Shown: positions 25,123 to 34,640, counted from the first letter of the stretch. The stretch is DNA of 52,188 nt from Aalborgiella sp031422495 (GCA_031422495.1 JANPLX010000105.1:1-52188), one strand, 5' to 3'. Numbers and translations are program-made. Notes: generated by a model from the sequence alone, not told the origin.

Positions 25123-26139
25123 ATGTTTTCATATATTTCACGCCGCTTTTTATTGATGATTCCTACCTTGTTAGGCGTCTTGTTACTTAATTTCGCAGTG
25201 ATTCAATTTGTTCCAGGCGGGCCAGCAGAACAGCTGTTGTCACAGCTTACTGCCAAGGATGAGAACACTTCTGGAGGTCAAGCAGGTAGGCGAGCACTAG
25301 ATCCCAAACAGATCGCTGAAATCAAAGCGATGTACGGTTTTGACAAGCCCGCGCCTGAACGTTTTGTACAAATGCTTAAGCAGTATGCAACTTTTGATTT
25401 GGGTAAAAGTTTTTTTCAAAACAAAGATGTGTGGAAACTTATAAAAGAAAAGCTACCTGTTTCTATCAGCCTTGGGTTATGGACATTCTTTATTAGCTAC
25501 GCCATTTCAATTCCATTAGGCGTCGCTAAAGCGGTGCGGGCAGGCTCGAAGTTTGATTTCTTCACAACACTGATCGTTTTGTTTGGCTACGCCATTCCGG
25601 GTTTCGTCCTTGGAGTAGCCTTGCTGGTGATATTCGGCGGCCAGTTGCAGTGGTTTCCTCTGCGTGGGCTGACATCTGCCAATTGGGAAACACTGAGTTG
25701 GGGCGCGAAGATCACCGATTATTTGTGGCACATCGTTTTACCGGTCACAGCGATGGTTTTAGGCAGTTTTGCCGTTACAACGATGTTGACCAAAAACGCT
25801 TTCCTCGAAGAAATTCGCAAACAATACGTCACCACCGCCCGCGCCAAAGGCTTGTCTGAGCGGCAGGTTTTATACAAACATGTTTTTCGCAATGCCTTGA
25901 TTCCTATCGTCACCGGTTTTCCTGCCGCGTTTGTAGGCGCGTTTTTCACCGGCTCGCTGTTGATTGAGACGTTGTTTTCGCTGGATGGGCTGGGTTTGCT
26001 GAGCTATGAAAGCGTGATTCGGCGTGATTATCCGGTCGTACTGGGCACGCTGTATTTGTTTACGCTGATTGGCTTGGTCACTAAGCTGATTTCCGATCTT
26101 TGCTATGTTTGGGTGGATCCGCGTGTCAAATTTGACTGA
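25123..26139 (+). CDS. yejB: Peptide ABC transporter permease, YejB type
   Basis: This is the first membrane subunit (338 aa) of the importer, of the DppB/OppB type. The first helix (MFSYISRRFLLMIPTLLGVLLLNFAVIQFVPGGPAEQL) and the FDLGKSFFQNKDVWKLIKEKLPVSISLGLW segment are characteristic. The EAA-like loop ARAKGLSERQVLYKHVFRNALIPIVTG near residue 245 contacts the ATPase. The gene is 27 bp downstream of yejA and overlaps the open frame of yejE slightly, consistent with one operon. Confidence 0.94.
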   Translation: MFSYISRRFLLMIPTLLGVLLLNFAVIQFVPGGPAEQLLSQLTAKDENTSGGQAGRRALDPKQIAEIKAMYGFDKPAPERFVQMLKQYATFDLGKSFFQNKDVWKLIKEKLPVSISLGLWTFFISYAISIPLGVAKAVRAGSKFDFFTTLIVLFGYAIPGFVLGVALLVIFGGQLQWFPLRGLTSANWETLSWGAKITDYLWHIVLPVTAMVLGSFAVTTMLTKNAFLEEIRKQYVTTARAKGLSERQVLYKHVFRNALIPIVTGFPAAFVGAFFTGSLLIETLFSLDGLGLLSYESVIRRDYPVVLGTLYLFTLIGLVTKLISDLCYVWVDPRVKFD

Positions 26140-27172
26140 ACAAGTTATCTCCCCATCCCCCGGGCGCCGCGCTTGGCAGCGGTTCAGGCGCAATCGGCTT
26201 GGGTTTTACAGCTTGATTGCGTTTTGCGTGTTGGTTCTGTTTAGCTTGTTTGCTGAGGTGATTTCGAACGACAAGCCTTTGGTCGTTCATTACAAGGATG
26301 CCTACTATTTCCCACTGGTTAAGGATTACCCCGAGAAACTCTTTGGAGGTGATTTTGAAACGCCGACGGATTATCTCGATCCCTTTATTCAAGAAAAATT
26401 GTCTAAAGATGGCAATTGGTCGATCTATCCGATCAACCGCTATGGATCAAAAACGCTGAATTACTTCGCTAAATCACCCAATCCGTCAGCACCATCCCGT
26501 GATAACTGGGTTGGCACTGATGACAAGGGGCGTGATTTGCTGGCGCAGCTAATTTACGGTTTCCGCGTCAGTGTGCTGTTTGCGCTGGCTCTGACGGTGA
26601 TTGGCGTGGTTTTGGGCATCATCACAGGGGCGATTCAGGGTTTTTACGGTGGCAAGATGGACTTGGCTTTCCAGCGCTTTATCGAAATTTGGGGCGCCAT
26701 GCCTGAGTTGTATTTACTCATCATCTTCAGCGCCGTGTTTTCGCCAAGTTTGGCTTTGCTGTTGATTTTGCTTAGTTTATTTGGCTGGATGGGCTTGTCT
26801 GACTACGTGCGGGCAGAGTTTTTGCGCAATAGGCAAATGGATTATGTGCGCTCTGCGCGGGCTTTGGGCGTTAGCAATTGGGACATCATCACGAGGCATG
26901 TGTTGCCCAACAGCATGACGCCCGTCGTTACCTTTCTACCGTTTCGCATGAGCGGGGCGATTTTGGCGTTGACTTCGCTCGATTTCCTGGGTTTGGGTGT
27001 TCCGCCCGGCACACCCTCTTTGGGCGAATTGCTGGCGCAGGGCAAAAACAACATCGATGCATGGTGGATTTCGTTATCTACGTTTGGAGTGTTGGTGGTG
27101 ACGCTGCTGCTGTTGACGTTCATGGGGGATGCCCTCAGAGACGCGCTTGATCCACGAAAGGCTGATAAATGA
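26123..27172 (+). CDS. yejE: Peptide ABC transporter permease, YejE type
   Basis: This is the second permease (about 349 aa). The start is GTG at 26123 (MSNLTEQVIS), inside the end of yejB; an ATG at 26105 in the same frame is the alternative. Typical features are SPSPGRRAWQRFRRNRLG before the first helix, the large periplasmic segment with LFGGDFETPTDYLDPF, HWVGTDDKG-like residues (NWVGTDDKGRDLLAQLIYGFR), and the coupling loop SARALGVSNWDIITRHVLPNSMTPV. The C-terminus overlaps the ATPase start as ATGA. All evidence fits YejE of the yejABEF system. Confidence 0.93.
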   Translation: MSNLTEQVISPSPGRRAWQRFRRNRLGFYSLIAFCVLVLFSLFAEVISNDKPLVVHYKDAYYFPLVKDYPEKLFGGDFETPTDYLDPFIQEKLSKDGNWSIYPINRYGSKTLNYFAKSPNPSAPSRDNWVGTDDKGRDLLAQLIYGFRVSVLFALALTVIGVVLGIITGAIQGFYGGKMDLAFQRFIEIWGAMPELYLLIIFSAVFSPSLALLLILLSLFGWMGLSDYVRAEFLRNRQMDYVRSARALGVSNWDIITRHVLPNSMTPVVTFLPFRMSGAILALTSLDFLGLGVPPGTPSLGELLAQGKNNIDAWWISLSTFGVLVVTLLLLTFMGDALRDALDPRKADK

Positions 27173-28803
27173 GCCCTTCGAACCTGTTAGAAGTTAAAGA
27201 TTTAACCGTATCGTTCAGTGGTAAACCCGTCGTTCACGGCATCAACTTCTCCATAAAAGCGGGTGAACGCATCGCTTTGGTGGGTGAATCAGGCTCTGGC
27301 AAAACCGTTACCGCTTTGAGTTTGTTGCGATTGGTGATGAATGCCGAGCTTAGTGGTAGCGTAGTTTTCCCTTCAGAGGAATCGGAGGGCAAGTCGTTTG
27401 ATTTGCTAAAAATACCTGAGCAACAACTGCGTGGCATTCGCGGAAAAGATATCGCCATGATCTTTCAAGAGCCGATGACCGCGCTGAACCCGCTGTTTAC
27501 GGTGGGCGATCAAATAACTGAGGTTTTAGAGCTAAAAAAACCCTTAAATACCGATGTAGCCGGTGTATTTATTGACTCAACAGCTATAAAGTTAATAGCA
27601 TCTACAGGTATTGCTGACCCTGAACGCTGCGCGAAATCCTACCCGCACCAGCTCAGTGGCGGTCAGCGCCAGCGTGCCATGATTGCCATGGCACTGGCGT
27701 GTCAACCCAAGCTATTGCTAGCAGACGAACCCACAACCGCACTGGATGTGAGCCTGCGGCTGCAAATTTTGGAGTTGCTGGTTGACCTGCAAAAGCAAAA
27801 CGGCATGGCGGTTTTGCTCATCACACATGACCTGAACTTGGTGCGCAAGTTTGCCGACCGCATCATCGTCATGGAAAACGGCCACATTGTGGAGCAGGGC
27901 GCTGTGGATGCTGTTTTTAGCAACCCGCAACATGCCTATACCCGCAAGTTGATGGACAGCAAACCTGTTCGCGATGTGGTTGAAGTTGGGCTAGGCAATG
28001 AGACCTCTGAAAATTTAGCCATGCAGGCGTCAAACTTGCGCGTGATTTACCCCACGCACATCCCCGGTTTCAAAGGATGGTTTAAAAAGGGTGAGTTTGT
28101 CGCTGTGAAGGGCGCTAGTTTTGACATTCCACCGGGTCAAACACTGGGTGTGATTGGCGAATCTGGCTCGGGCAAATCAACTTTGGCACTGGCAGCGCTT
28201 GGTTTGTTGCCTTTTTTGGGCGATTTGAAAGTATCTGCACAGAATTGGGGGCAAGGCAAGCAGCAAGACAAAGTGCTTCGCAAACATGTGCAAGTGGTTT
28301 TTCAAGACCCGTTTTCGTCACTTTCTCCTCGTATGACGGTAGGCGAACTGGTGGGTGAGGGGCTGCTGGTGCATGCACCTGAATTGAACGAAGAGCAGCG
28401 CCAAGCTAGGGTATTGACGGCATTGGCAGAAGTTGGCTTGAATGAGGCTCAATTTGCGGGTTTGCTGAATCGCTACCCGCATGAGTTTTCAGGTGGGCAG
28501 CGCCAGCGTTTGGCGATAGCGCGTGCTTTGATTGTTGAGCCGCAGCTCTTGGTGCTGGATGAGCCGACCAGTGCGCTGGATGTCACTATTCAAAAGCAGG
28601 TTTTGCAGCTATTGCAGCGCTTACAGCGTGAGCGTGGATTGAGTTATTTGCTGATTACACACGACGTAGACGTGATTCGCGCGATGGCGCACCATGTGCT
28701 GGTGATGCGGGACGGGGAGATTCTGGAATCAGGCGCTGTCCAGCAAATTATGTCTTCGCCGCAGCAAGCTTATACGAGTTTACTGGTCAATGCGGGTGTT
28801 TGA
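27169..28803 (+). CDS. yejF: Peptide ABC transporter double ATPase, YejF type
   Basis: This is a fused two-domain ATPase (544 aa). The first domain has Walker A GESGSGKT (residue about 40), the LSGGQRQRAMIAMALA signature and LLADEPTTALDV. The second has GESGSGKSTLA (residue about 330), the Q-loop VVFQDPFSSLSPRMTV, FSGGQRQRLAIARAL and LVLDEPTSALDV. Residues about 130-144, in the helical part between the first Q-loop and signature, are encoded by a copy of the 44-bp element (27557-27600). From memory of E. coli YejF this stretch is only a few residues longer than usual. The start overlaps the yejE stop. It is the last gene of the importer operon. Confidence 0.95.
   Translation: MSPSNLLEVKDLTVSFSGKPVVHGINFSIKAGERIALVGESGSGKTVTALSLLRLVMNAELSGSVVFPSEESEGKSFDLLKIPEQQLRGIRGKDIAMIFQEPMTALNPLFTVGDQITEVLELKKPLNTDVAGVFIDSTAIKLIASTGIADPERCAKSYPHQLSGGQRQRAMIAMALACQPKLLLADEPTTALDVSLRLQILELLVDLQKQNGMAVLLITHDLNLVRKFADRIIVMENGHIVEQGAVDAVFSNPQHAYTRKLMDSKPVRDVVEVGLGNETSENLAMQASNLRVIYPTHIPGFKGWFKKGEFVAVKGASFDIPPGQTLGVIGESGSGKSTLALAALGLLPFLGDLKVSAQNWGQGKQQDKVLRKHVQVVFQDPFSSLSPRMTVGELVGEGLLVHAPELNEEQRQARVLTALAEVGLNEAQFAGLLNRYPHEFSGGQRQRLAIARALIVEPQLLVLDEPTSALDVTIQKQVLQLLQRLQRERGLSYLLITHDVDVIRAMAHHVLVMRDGEILESGAVQQIMSSPQQAYTSLLVNAGV
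27557..27600 (-). repeat. 44-bp dispersed element, copy E (inside yejF)
   Basis: This copy matches at about 37 of 44 positions: head TAGCCGGTGTATTTATTG, AGCTATAAA and terminal TTAATAGCA. It is translated A-G-V-F-I-D-S-T-A-I-K-L-I-A in the common open frame and does not interrupt the ATPase. Confidence 0.9.
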
Positions 28804-28879
28804 AAAGCATAAAGCAGGCATTCAATAGTCCTTAATTGCTTGAATTATCTGTTTTAAGGGGTAAAACGCTTCGAAAAGT

Positions 28880-28908
28880 GTGACAAATCAACAATTTAAG
28901 TCTATAAT
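28880..28908 (+). promoter_or_regulatory. Sigma-70 type promoter of the rimP-nusA-infB operon
   Basis: A -35 hexamer GTGACA (28880-28885) and a perfect -10 TATAAT (28903-28908) are separated by 17 bp. This is the best promoter seen in the window. Transcription would start near 28915, about 175 bp before the rimP start. Confidence 0.8.
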
Positions 28909-28914
28909 CCGATA

Positions 28915-29046
28915 CTTAGGGTTTTGCCTAGTTGCTTGAGTGCAGCTCACAACATTCTAAACCAGTGAATTGAATAGTTCACGAGACGAAAAGTGCAGCA
29001 CATCAGTGCAGCAACAAACGGGCGATTTTATACGCCCGTTTTTTTT
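28915..29046 (+). ncRNA. Candidate rimP leader RNA / attenuator
   Basis: This is the transcript segment of about 130 nt between the promoter and the terminator at 29017-29046. It contains small inverted repeats (TGAG-TGCAG-CTCA near 28937-28949) and a repeated word, GTGCAGCA. Leader terminators ahead of rimP have been described in other proteobacteria. It could be an attenuated leader, or give a short stable RNA. No known RNA family was recognised from the sequence, and the start point is inferred from the promoter. Confidence 0.55.
29017..29046 (+). terminator. Intrinsic terminator upstream of rimP
   Basis: A perfect 8-bp stem AACGGGCG / CGCCCGTT (29017-29024 with 29033-29040), loop ATTTTATA, is followed by a T-run to 29046. 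It lies between the strong promoter and the rimP start, so it would terminate most leader transcripts unless antiterminated. Confidence 0.88.
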
Positions 29047-29089
29047 GTCTGAACACAATTGAATAGATAGATTTTTACGTTGTTTTATA

Positions 29090-29722
29090 ATGGAATTGTC
29101 GTTGGCAGCGCAGCAAGTGATTGAACAAATTGTGACCGGTTTCGGTTATGACCTCGTAGAGATTGAACGCTCTGCAGGTGGTTTGCTGCGTGTGACGTTA
29201 GATTTTCCTTGGGTTGCTGGTACGGCAAAAGCTGACGAAAAGATGATCAATGTCGAGGACTGCGAAAAAGTTACGCGGCAATTGCAGTTTGCGCTTGAGG
29301 TGGATGGCGCGGAATACAAGCGGCTTGAGGTGTCCTCGCCGGGCATTGATCGACCACTGCGTCACGAAAAAGATTTTGAACGGTTTTTGGGTGAGGAAAT
29401 TGATATCACCTTGAAAGCGCCAATTGGTTTGGCGGCTGCTGGTGCGGTAAACGCGACGCGCAAAAAGTTTCGTGGCACTTTGGAGCGTGCAGAGCATAGT
29501 GATGCTTCTGCAAAAGAAGCGGATGCTGCTGTTTGGCAGATTGTTTGGAGTGAAGCACCGGTTGCAAAACCTGGTGCTCGCATCAGTAAAAAACGCCCAC
29601 CCGTACCTGTGCAGGCTTTGGGTTTTAGGTTGGAAGAGTTGAGGGATGCACGTTTGGCACCCATTGTTAATTTCAAAGGACGTAGCGATACATCCGATGC
29701 GTTAGAAAATATAGGAGAGTAG
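29090..29722 (+). CDS. rimP: Ribosome maturation factor RimP
   Basis: RimP is needed for 30S subunit maturation and is the usual first gene of the nusA-infB operon. The 210-residue protein has the N-terminal domain with VIEQIVTGFGYDLVEIERSAGGLLRVTLD, CEKVTRQLQFALEVD and the conserved YKRLEVSSPGIDRPLRHEKDFERFLGEEIDITLK segment. The C-terminal domain carries an Ala/Lys-rich insertion (residues about 140-170) that makes it longer than the roughly 150 residues of E. coli RimP. It ends two bases before the nusA ATG, and the nusA ribosome site (GGAGA) lies in its final codons. Confidence 0.94.
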   Translation: MELSLAAQQVIEQIVTGFGYDLVEIERSAGGLLRVTLDFPWVAGTAKADEKMINVEDCEKVTRQLQFALEVDGAEYKRLEVSSPGIDRPLRHEKDFERFLGEEIDITLKAPIGLAAAGAVNATRKKFRGTLERAEHSDASAKEADAAVWQIVWSEAPVAKPGARISKKRPPVPVQALGFRLEELRDARLAPIVNFKGRSDTSDALENIGE

Positions 29723-29724
29723 GC

Positions 29725-31233
29725 ATGAATCGCGAAATGTTGATGTTGGTTGAAGCCATCTCACGCGAAAAAAGCGTTGAGTTAGATGTTGTTTTTGGCG
29801 CTGTTGAAGCGGCTTTGGCGCAAGCCACTAAAAAGCTGTTTCCAGGCGATGTGGATATCCGCGTCGCGATGGACCCAGATACCGGAAACTACGAAACATT
29901 CCGTCGCTGGCATGTCGTGCCTAACGAGGCTGGTTTGCAATTGCCAGACCAAGAAATTTTGCACTTTGAAGCGCAAGAGCAAATTCCAGATATTGAAGTC
30001 GATGAGTACATCGAAGAAGCAGTGCCTTCAGTTCCTATCGGTCGTATCGGTGCCATGGCAGCAAAGCAAGTTATTTTGCAAAAAATCCGCGAAGCCGAAC
30101 GTGAAATGATTTTGGCTGACTTCATGTCACGAGGCGAGAAAATTTTGGTTGGCACGGTTAAACGCATGGATAAAGGCGATTTGATCATTGAAAGCGGTCG
30201 TGTCGAAGGTCGTTTGCGCCGTACAGACATGATTCCAAAAGAGAATTTCCGCGCTGGCGACCGCGTTCGTGCCCTAATCATGGAAGTCGACAGCACCTTG
30301 CGTGGCGCACCGATCATTTTGTCGCGCAATGCGCCGCAATACATGGTGGAGTTGTTCCGCAACGAAGTTCCTGAAATCGAGCAAGGCTTGCTTGAGATCA
30401 AATCTTGCTCACGTGACCCTGGCTCACGCGCGAAAATCGCGGTCCTGTCGCATGACAAACGCGTTGATCCTATCGGCACCTGCGTTGGCGTGCGTGGTAC
30501 GCGCGTGAACGCCGTGACCAATGAACTTGGTGGCGAGCGTGTTGACATTGTGTTGTGGAGCGAAGACCCAGCTCAGTTTGTGATTGGTGCTTTGGCGCCT
30601 GCCAACGTGACTTCGATTGTTGTTGACGAAGAGCGTCACGCGATGGATGTAGTCGTTGACGAAGAAAACTTGGCGATTGCTATCGGCCGTGGCGGACAAA
30701 ACGTGCGCTTGGCTTCTGACCTGACAGGTTGGAAAATCAACATTTTGGATGCGGCTGAATCTGCACAAAAGAACGCCAGCGAGACAGATACCAGTCGCAA
30801 GTTGTTCATGGAAAAACTCGATGTAGACGAAGATATCGCTGACATCTTGATCGCGGAAGGTTTTACCAGTCTCGAAGAAGTAGCTTATGTGCCTTTACAA
30901 GAGATGTTGGAGATTGAAAGCTTTGACGAAGACACGGTCAACGAGCTGCGTACCCGCGCTAAAGATGCCTTGTTGACGATGGAAATCGCCAAAGAAGAAA
31001 ACGTCGAAGAAGCATCGCAAGATTTGCGTGATTTAGAAGGTTTGACGCCTGAATTGATCAACAAACTAGCTGTTGGCGGCGTTCACACTCTTGATGATTT
31101 GGCCGATTTGGCAGTCGATGAGCTCATTGAAATTACTGGTCAGTCGGACGCCGAAGCCAAAACGTTGATCATGAAAGCGCGCGAACATTGGTTTACCGAT
31201 GACGACGCTACTCAATCAGCTCCTCAAGCGTAA
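29725..31233 (+). CDS. nusA: Transcription termination/antitermination factor NusA
   Basis: NusA binds RNA polymerase and modulates pausing, termination and antitermination. The 502-residue protein starts MNREMLMLVEAISREKSVE. It carries the N-terminal polymerase-binding domain, an S1 domain (GEKILVGTVKRMDKGDLIIESGRVEGRLRR, residues about 137-170), two KH domains (GTCVGVRGTRVNAVTNELGGERVD; IAIGRGGQNVRLASDLTGWKI) and two C-terminal acidic repeats (about 365-420 and 440-495), which in E. coli contact the polymerase alpha subunit. It follows rimP by two bases and precedes infB, the conserved order. Confidence 0.97.
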   Translation: MNREMLMLVEAISREKSVELDVVFGAVEAALAQATKKLFPGDVDIRVAMDPDTGNYETFRRWHVVPNEAGLQLPDQEILHFEAQEQIPDIEVDEYIEEAVPSVPIGRIGAMAAKQVILQKIREAEREMILADFMSRGEKILVGTVKRMDKGDLIIESGRVEGRLRRTDMIPKENFRAGDRVRALIMEVDSTLRGAPIILSRNAPQYMVELFRNEVPEIEQGLLEIKSCSRDPGSRAKIAVLSHDKRVDPIGTCVGVRGTRVNAVTNELGGERVDIVLWSEDPAQFVIGALAPANVTSIVVDEERHAMDVVVDEENLAIAIGRGGQNVRLASDLTGWKINILDAAESAQKNASETDTSRKLFMEKLDVDEDIADILIAEGFTSLEEVAYVPLQEMLEIESFDEDTVNELRTRAKDALLTMEIAKEENVEEASQDLRDLEGLTPELINKLAVGGVHTLDDLADLAVDELIEITGQSDAEAKTLIMKAREHWFTDDDATQSAPQA

Positions 31234-31257
31234 CGGTTATGAAAGATTACACAGACT

Positions 31258-34224
31258 ATGTCCACCACGACCGTTGCCGATTTTGCAGCTGAACTCAAAA
31301 AATCAACCTCTACTCTTTTAGAGCAACTTAGCAGCGCAGGCGTGGCAAAAACTGCCGCGACTGACGCGTTGAGCGATGCTGACAAGCAAAAATTATTGGC
31401 TTTCCTGCAGACCAGCCACGGCACGGTCACTGGTGAGCGTAAAAAGATTACTTTAGTCAAAAAATCTACGACTGAAATCAAGCAGGCAGATGCTTCTGGC
31501 AAAGCGCGCACGATTCAAGTCGAAGTGCGTAAAAAGCGTACTTTCATTCAGCGCGATGAAACCGCTGAAGCACAGGCAGAAGAGGCAGCGACCTCATTGT
31601 CTGCTTCGGAAGAAGCCAAAGCACTGTTTGAGCAATCTGAACTTCAGCGCCGTGAGCAAGAGGCTCAAAGTGAAGCTGCTGCCATTCGTGATGAAGAAGC
31701 GCAGTTGAATGAGCAGCGCCGATTACGTGAAGAACAAGAGCAAAAAGAAGTTGATATTGCAAATGCAGCTTCCCTTGAGGCGAGCGCGTCTGCTGCATCG
31801 GCCGTTGAAACGCCATCTCCTGTCAAAGTGACTAAACGCGTTGGCAATAAAATTGCGCCTGTTGTTGACTTGAAAGCCGAAAAAGCAGCCGCTGATGCCA
31901 TTGCAAAAGCGGCAGATTTAGAGCAAGCCACAGCACTCGTAAAAGCAAAAGCGGTAGCTACAGAAGAAGCTAAAGTAGCTGCTGCCGCGAAAGTGGTGTC
32001 TGATGCCAAAGCGGTGGTTGCCGCTGAATCTGCCCGTGCGCTAGATTTGGGAGATCGCCGTCGTAAAGCTGAAGCAGAAGCTGCCGCCATCCGTATGATG
32101 ATGTCCGCACCTGCCAAAGCGCCAGTTGTTGTTAAAAAACCAGAGCCAGTAAAAGCCGCCATCAAAGGCACGTTGCACAAACCTGCAACTGGTAGTACCG
32201 TTGTAAAAGCTGGCGCTAAGCCTGGCGCGCCAGGTGCTGCTGCAGCGCCTGCTGGTGCTGGCAAAGAAGTCAAATCTGCCAAGCTCTCTAGCAGCTGGGC
32301 GGGTGATCCTGCCAAGAAAAAAGGTTTGCCGACACGTGGTGACACGAGTGCGGGCGCAGGACGCGGTTCGAATTGGCGCGGTGGTCCTGGCGGTGCGCGT
32401 GGTAAACGTGGCGACCGTGGCAACGACCGTCGTGACGATATGCCAGAAGTGGCGACCGAGGTGCGTGTCTTAGAAGTTCACGTCCCTGAAACGATTACTG
32501 TTGCTGAGTTAGCGCACAAGATGGCTGTTAAAGCCTCTGAAGTAATCAAGCAATTGATGAAGCTTGGCCAGATGGTGACCATCAACCAACCGCTTGACCA
32601 AGACACTGCCATGATCTTGGTGGAAGAATTGGGACACAAAGCTATCGTTGCTGCGTTGGACGACGTAGAAGCGTTTACCGATGCTGAGGTATCGTCTCAA
32701 GTCTCTGAATCGTTGCCTCGTGCTCCAGTTGTTACCGTGATGGGTCACGTTGACCACGGTAAAACATCGTTGTTGGATTACATTCGCCGCGCGAAAGTGG
32801 CTTCTAGTGAAGCCGGCGGCATCACACAGCACATTGGTGCCTACCATGTGGAAACACCACGCGGCATGATTTCTTTCCTCGATACTCCAGGTCACGAAGC
32901 GTTTACTGCCATGCGTGCACGTGGTGCAACAGCAACTGATATTGTGATTTTGGTCGTTGCCGCCGATGACGGCGTCATGCCTCAAACACGTGAAGCCATC
33001 AAACACGCTAAAGCTGCAGGTGTACCTATCGTGGTAGCTATCAATAAGATAGACAAGCCAGATGCAAACATGGACCGCGTCAAAGGTGAGCTGGTTACTG
33101 AAGAAGTTATTCCCGAAGAGTTTGGTGGTGAATCACCGTTCATTGGCGTGTCTGCACGTACCGGCGAAGGCGTTGATGCACTTTTAGAACAGGTGCTCTT
33201 ACAGGCTGAAGTTTTAGAATTGCGTGCCCCAGTCAATGCCATGGCTAAGGGCTTGGTTATTGAAGCGCGTTTGGACAAGGGTAAGGGTCCTGTTTCTACC
33301 ATTTTGGTGCAATCTGGAACCTTGAAAACTGGCGACGTTGTGTTGGCTGGTTCAACGTATGGCCGCGTTCGCGCCATGTTGGATGAAAACGGCAAAGCCA
33401 TCAAAACGGCTGGCCCATCGATTCCGGTAGAAATTCAAGGTTTGACAGAAGTACCGCAAGCGGGTGACGAATTCATGGTGATGGCGGATGAAAAGCGCGC
33501 CCGTGAAATTGCAACTTACCGTGCTGGTAAGTTCCGCCACACCAAGTTGGCAAAACAGCAAGCTTCGAAGTTGGAGAACATGTTCACCGACATGACGGCT
33601 GGCGAAGTCAAACTTTTGCCAATCATTATCAAAGCCGATGTCCAAGGCTCACAAGAAGCTTTGGCGCAGTCCGTGCTCAAGCTTTCTACCGACGAAGTTA
33701 AGATTCAAATCGTTTACAGTGGTGTGGGTGGTATCAGCGAGTCTGATGTCAACTTGGCCATTGCTTCTAAAGCTGTGATCATTGGCTTTAACACCCGTGC
33801 TGATGCTGGCGCTCGTAAAACTGCTGAAAACAACGGCGTTGATATTCGCTACTATGACATTATTTATGCCGCAGTGGATGACCTGAAGGCCGCATTGTCT
33901 GGCATGTTGACGCCTGATAAAGTTGAAGAAGTTATCGGTACTGCCGAGATTCGTCAAGTGTTCCGTGCCAGCAAAGTGGGAGCGATTGCGGGTTGTATGG
34001 TTACCTCTGGCTTGGTCAAACGTGTCGCGAAATTGCGTTTGTTGCGCAACAACGTGGTCATCTTTACCGGCGAACTCGAATCTCTCAAGCGCTTCAAAGA
34101 CGATGCGAAAGAAGTGCGCGAAGGCTTCGATTGCGGCTTGAACATCAAAGGTTACAACGATATTCAAGAAGGCGACTTCTTGGAGTTCTTTGAAATCCGC
34201 GAAGTGGCACGTGAGTTGACTTAA
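31258..34224 (+). CDS. infB: Translation initiation factor IF-2
   Basis: IF-2 is the GTPase that places initiator tRNA on the 30S subunit. This 988-residue protein has a short N-terminal fold (STTTVADFAAELKKSTSTLLEQL), a long Ala/Lys/Glu-rich low-complexity region (residues about 100-370), a Gly/Arg-rich stretch (RGGPGGARGKRGDRGNDRR) and the conserved core. GTPase motifs are VMGHVDHGKTSLL (residue about 495), DTPGHEAF and NKIDKPDAN. Domains II-IV are complete, ending EFFEIREVARELT. Antisense frames opposite the low-complexity region are not genes. Confidence 0.98.
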   Translation: MSTTTVADFAAELKKSTSTLLEQLSSAGVAKTAATDALSDADKQKLLAFLQTSHGTVTGERKKITLVKKSTTEIKQADASGKARTIQVEVRKKRTFIQRDETAEAQAEEAATSLSASEEAKALFEQSELQRREQEAQSEAAAIRDEEAQLNEQRRLREEQEQKEVDIANAASLEASASAASAVETPSPVKVTKRVGNKIAPVVDLKAEKAAADAIAKAADLEQATALVKAKAVATEEAKVAAAAKVVSDAKAVVAAESARALDLGDRRRKAEAEAAAIRMMMSAPAKAPVVVKKPEPVKAAIKGTLHKPATGSTVVKAGAKPGAPGAAAAPAGAGKEVKSAKLSSSWAGDPAKKKGLPTRGDTSAGAGRGSNWRGGPGGARGKRGDRGNDRRDDMPEVATEVRVLEVHVPETITVAELAHKMAVKASEVIKQLMKLGQMVTINQPLDQDTAMILVEELGHKAIVAALDDVEAFTDAEVSSQVSESLPRAPVVTVMGHVDHGKTSLLDYIRRAKVASSEAGGITQHIGAYHVETPRGMISFLDTPGHEAFTAMRARGATATDIVILVVAADDGVMPQTREAIKHAKAAGVPIVVAINKIDKPDANMDRVKGELVTEEVIPEEFGGESPFIGVSARTGEGVDALLEQVLLQAEVLELRAPVNAMAKGLVIEARLDKGKGPVSTILVQSGTLKTGDVVLAGSTYGRVRAMLDENGKAIKTAGPSIPVEIQGLTEVPQAGDEFMVMADEKRAREIATYRAGKFRHTKLAKQQASKLENMFTDMTAGEVKLLPIIIKADVQGSQEALAQSVLKLSTDEVKIQIVYSGVGGISESDVNLAIASKAVIIGFNTRADAGARKTAENNGVDIRYYDIIYAAVDDLKAALSGMLTPDKVEEVIGTAEIRQVFRASKVGAIAGCMVTSGLVKRVAKLRLLRNNVVIFTGELESLKRFKDDAKEVREGFDCGLNIKGYNDIQEGDFLEFFEIREVARELT

Positions 34225-34253
34225 AAACGTTGTAAAAACTACATTGATTCAAC

Positions 34254-34625
34254 ATGGCCGTTAAAAAATCTAAAACTCCTAATCGCAGCTTCAAAGTTGC
34301 AGATCAGATCCAACGCGATCTGACGGAGTTGATCGCACGCGAGTTGAAAGACCCACGCGTTGGTATGGTGACGATTCAAGCTGTCGAAGTCACTCCAGAC
34401 TACGCGCATGCAAAGATTTTTTTCAGTGTGCTCATAGGTGATAAAAACCAATGTGAAATTGCATTGAACCAAGCGGCCGGATTTCTGAGAAATGGTTTGT
34501 TCAAGCGTTTGCACATCCACACCGTGCCGACGCTGCATTTTTTGTTTGACAGAACGACCGAAAAAGCCGCTGATATGAATGCGTTGATCGCTAAAGCGGT
34601 TGCAACGCAAGTCAAAGAAGATTGA
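34254..34625 (+). CDS. rbfA: 30S ribosome-binding factor RbfA
   Basis: RbfA assists late 16S rRNA maturation and cold adaptation. The 123-residue protein has the family layout: a basic N-terminus (KKSKTPNRSFKVADQIQRDLTELIARELKDPRVGMVTIQAVEVTPDYAHAKIFFSVL, partly quoted from the KH-like fold) and the C-terminal HTVPTLHFLFDRTTEKAADMNALI segment. It follows infB by about 29 bp and precedes truB by 15 bp, the standard order. Confidence 0.95.
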   Translation: MAVKKSKTPNRSFKVADQIQRDLTELIARELKDPRVGMVTIQAVEVTPDYAHAKIFFSVLIGDKNQCEIALNQAAGFLRNGLFKRLHIHTVPTLHFLFDRTTEKAADMNALIAKAVATQVKED

Positions 34626-34640
34626 TGTGGCTGGATTGAT

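Noticed and set aside
31665..32423. 252-codon open frame antisense to infB
   Set aside because: It is a product of the Ala/Lys-rich low-complexity region of IF-2 read backwards.
33026..33058. gtagctatcaataagatagacaag in infB resembles the tail of the 44-bp element
   Set aside because: It encodes the universally conserved GTPase NKIDKP motif, and the CGCCGG head of the element is absent; chance resemblance.
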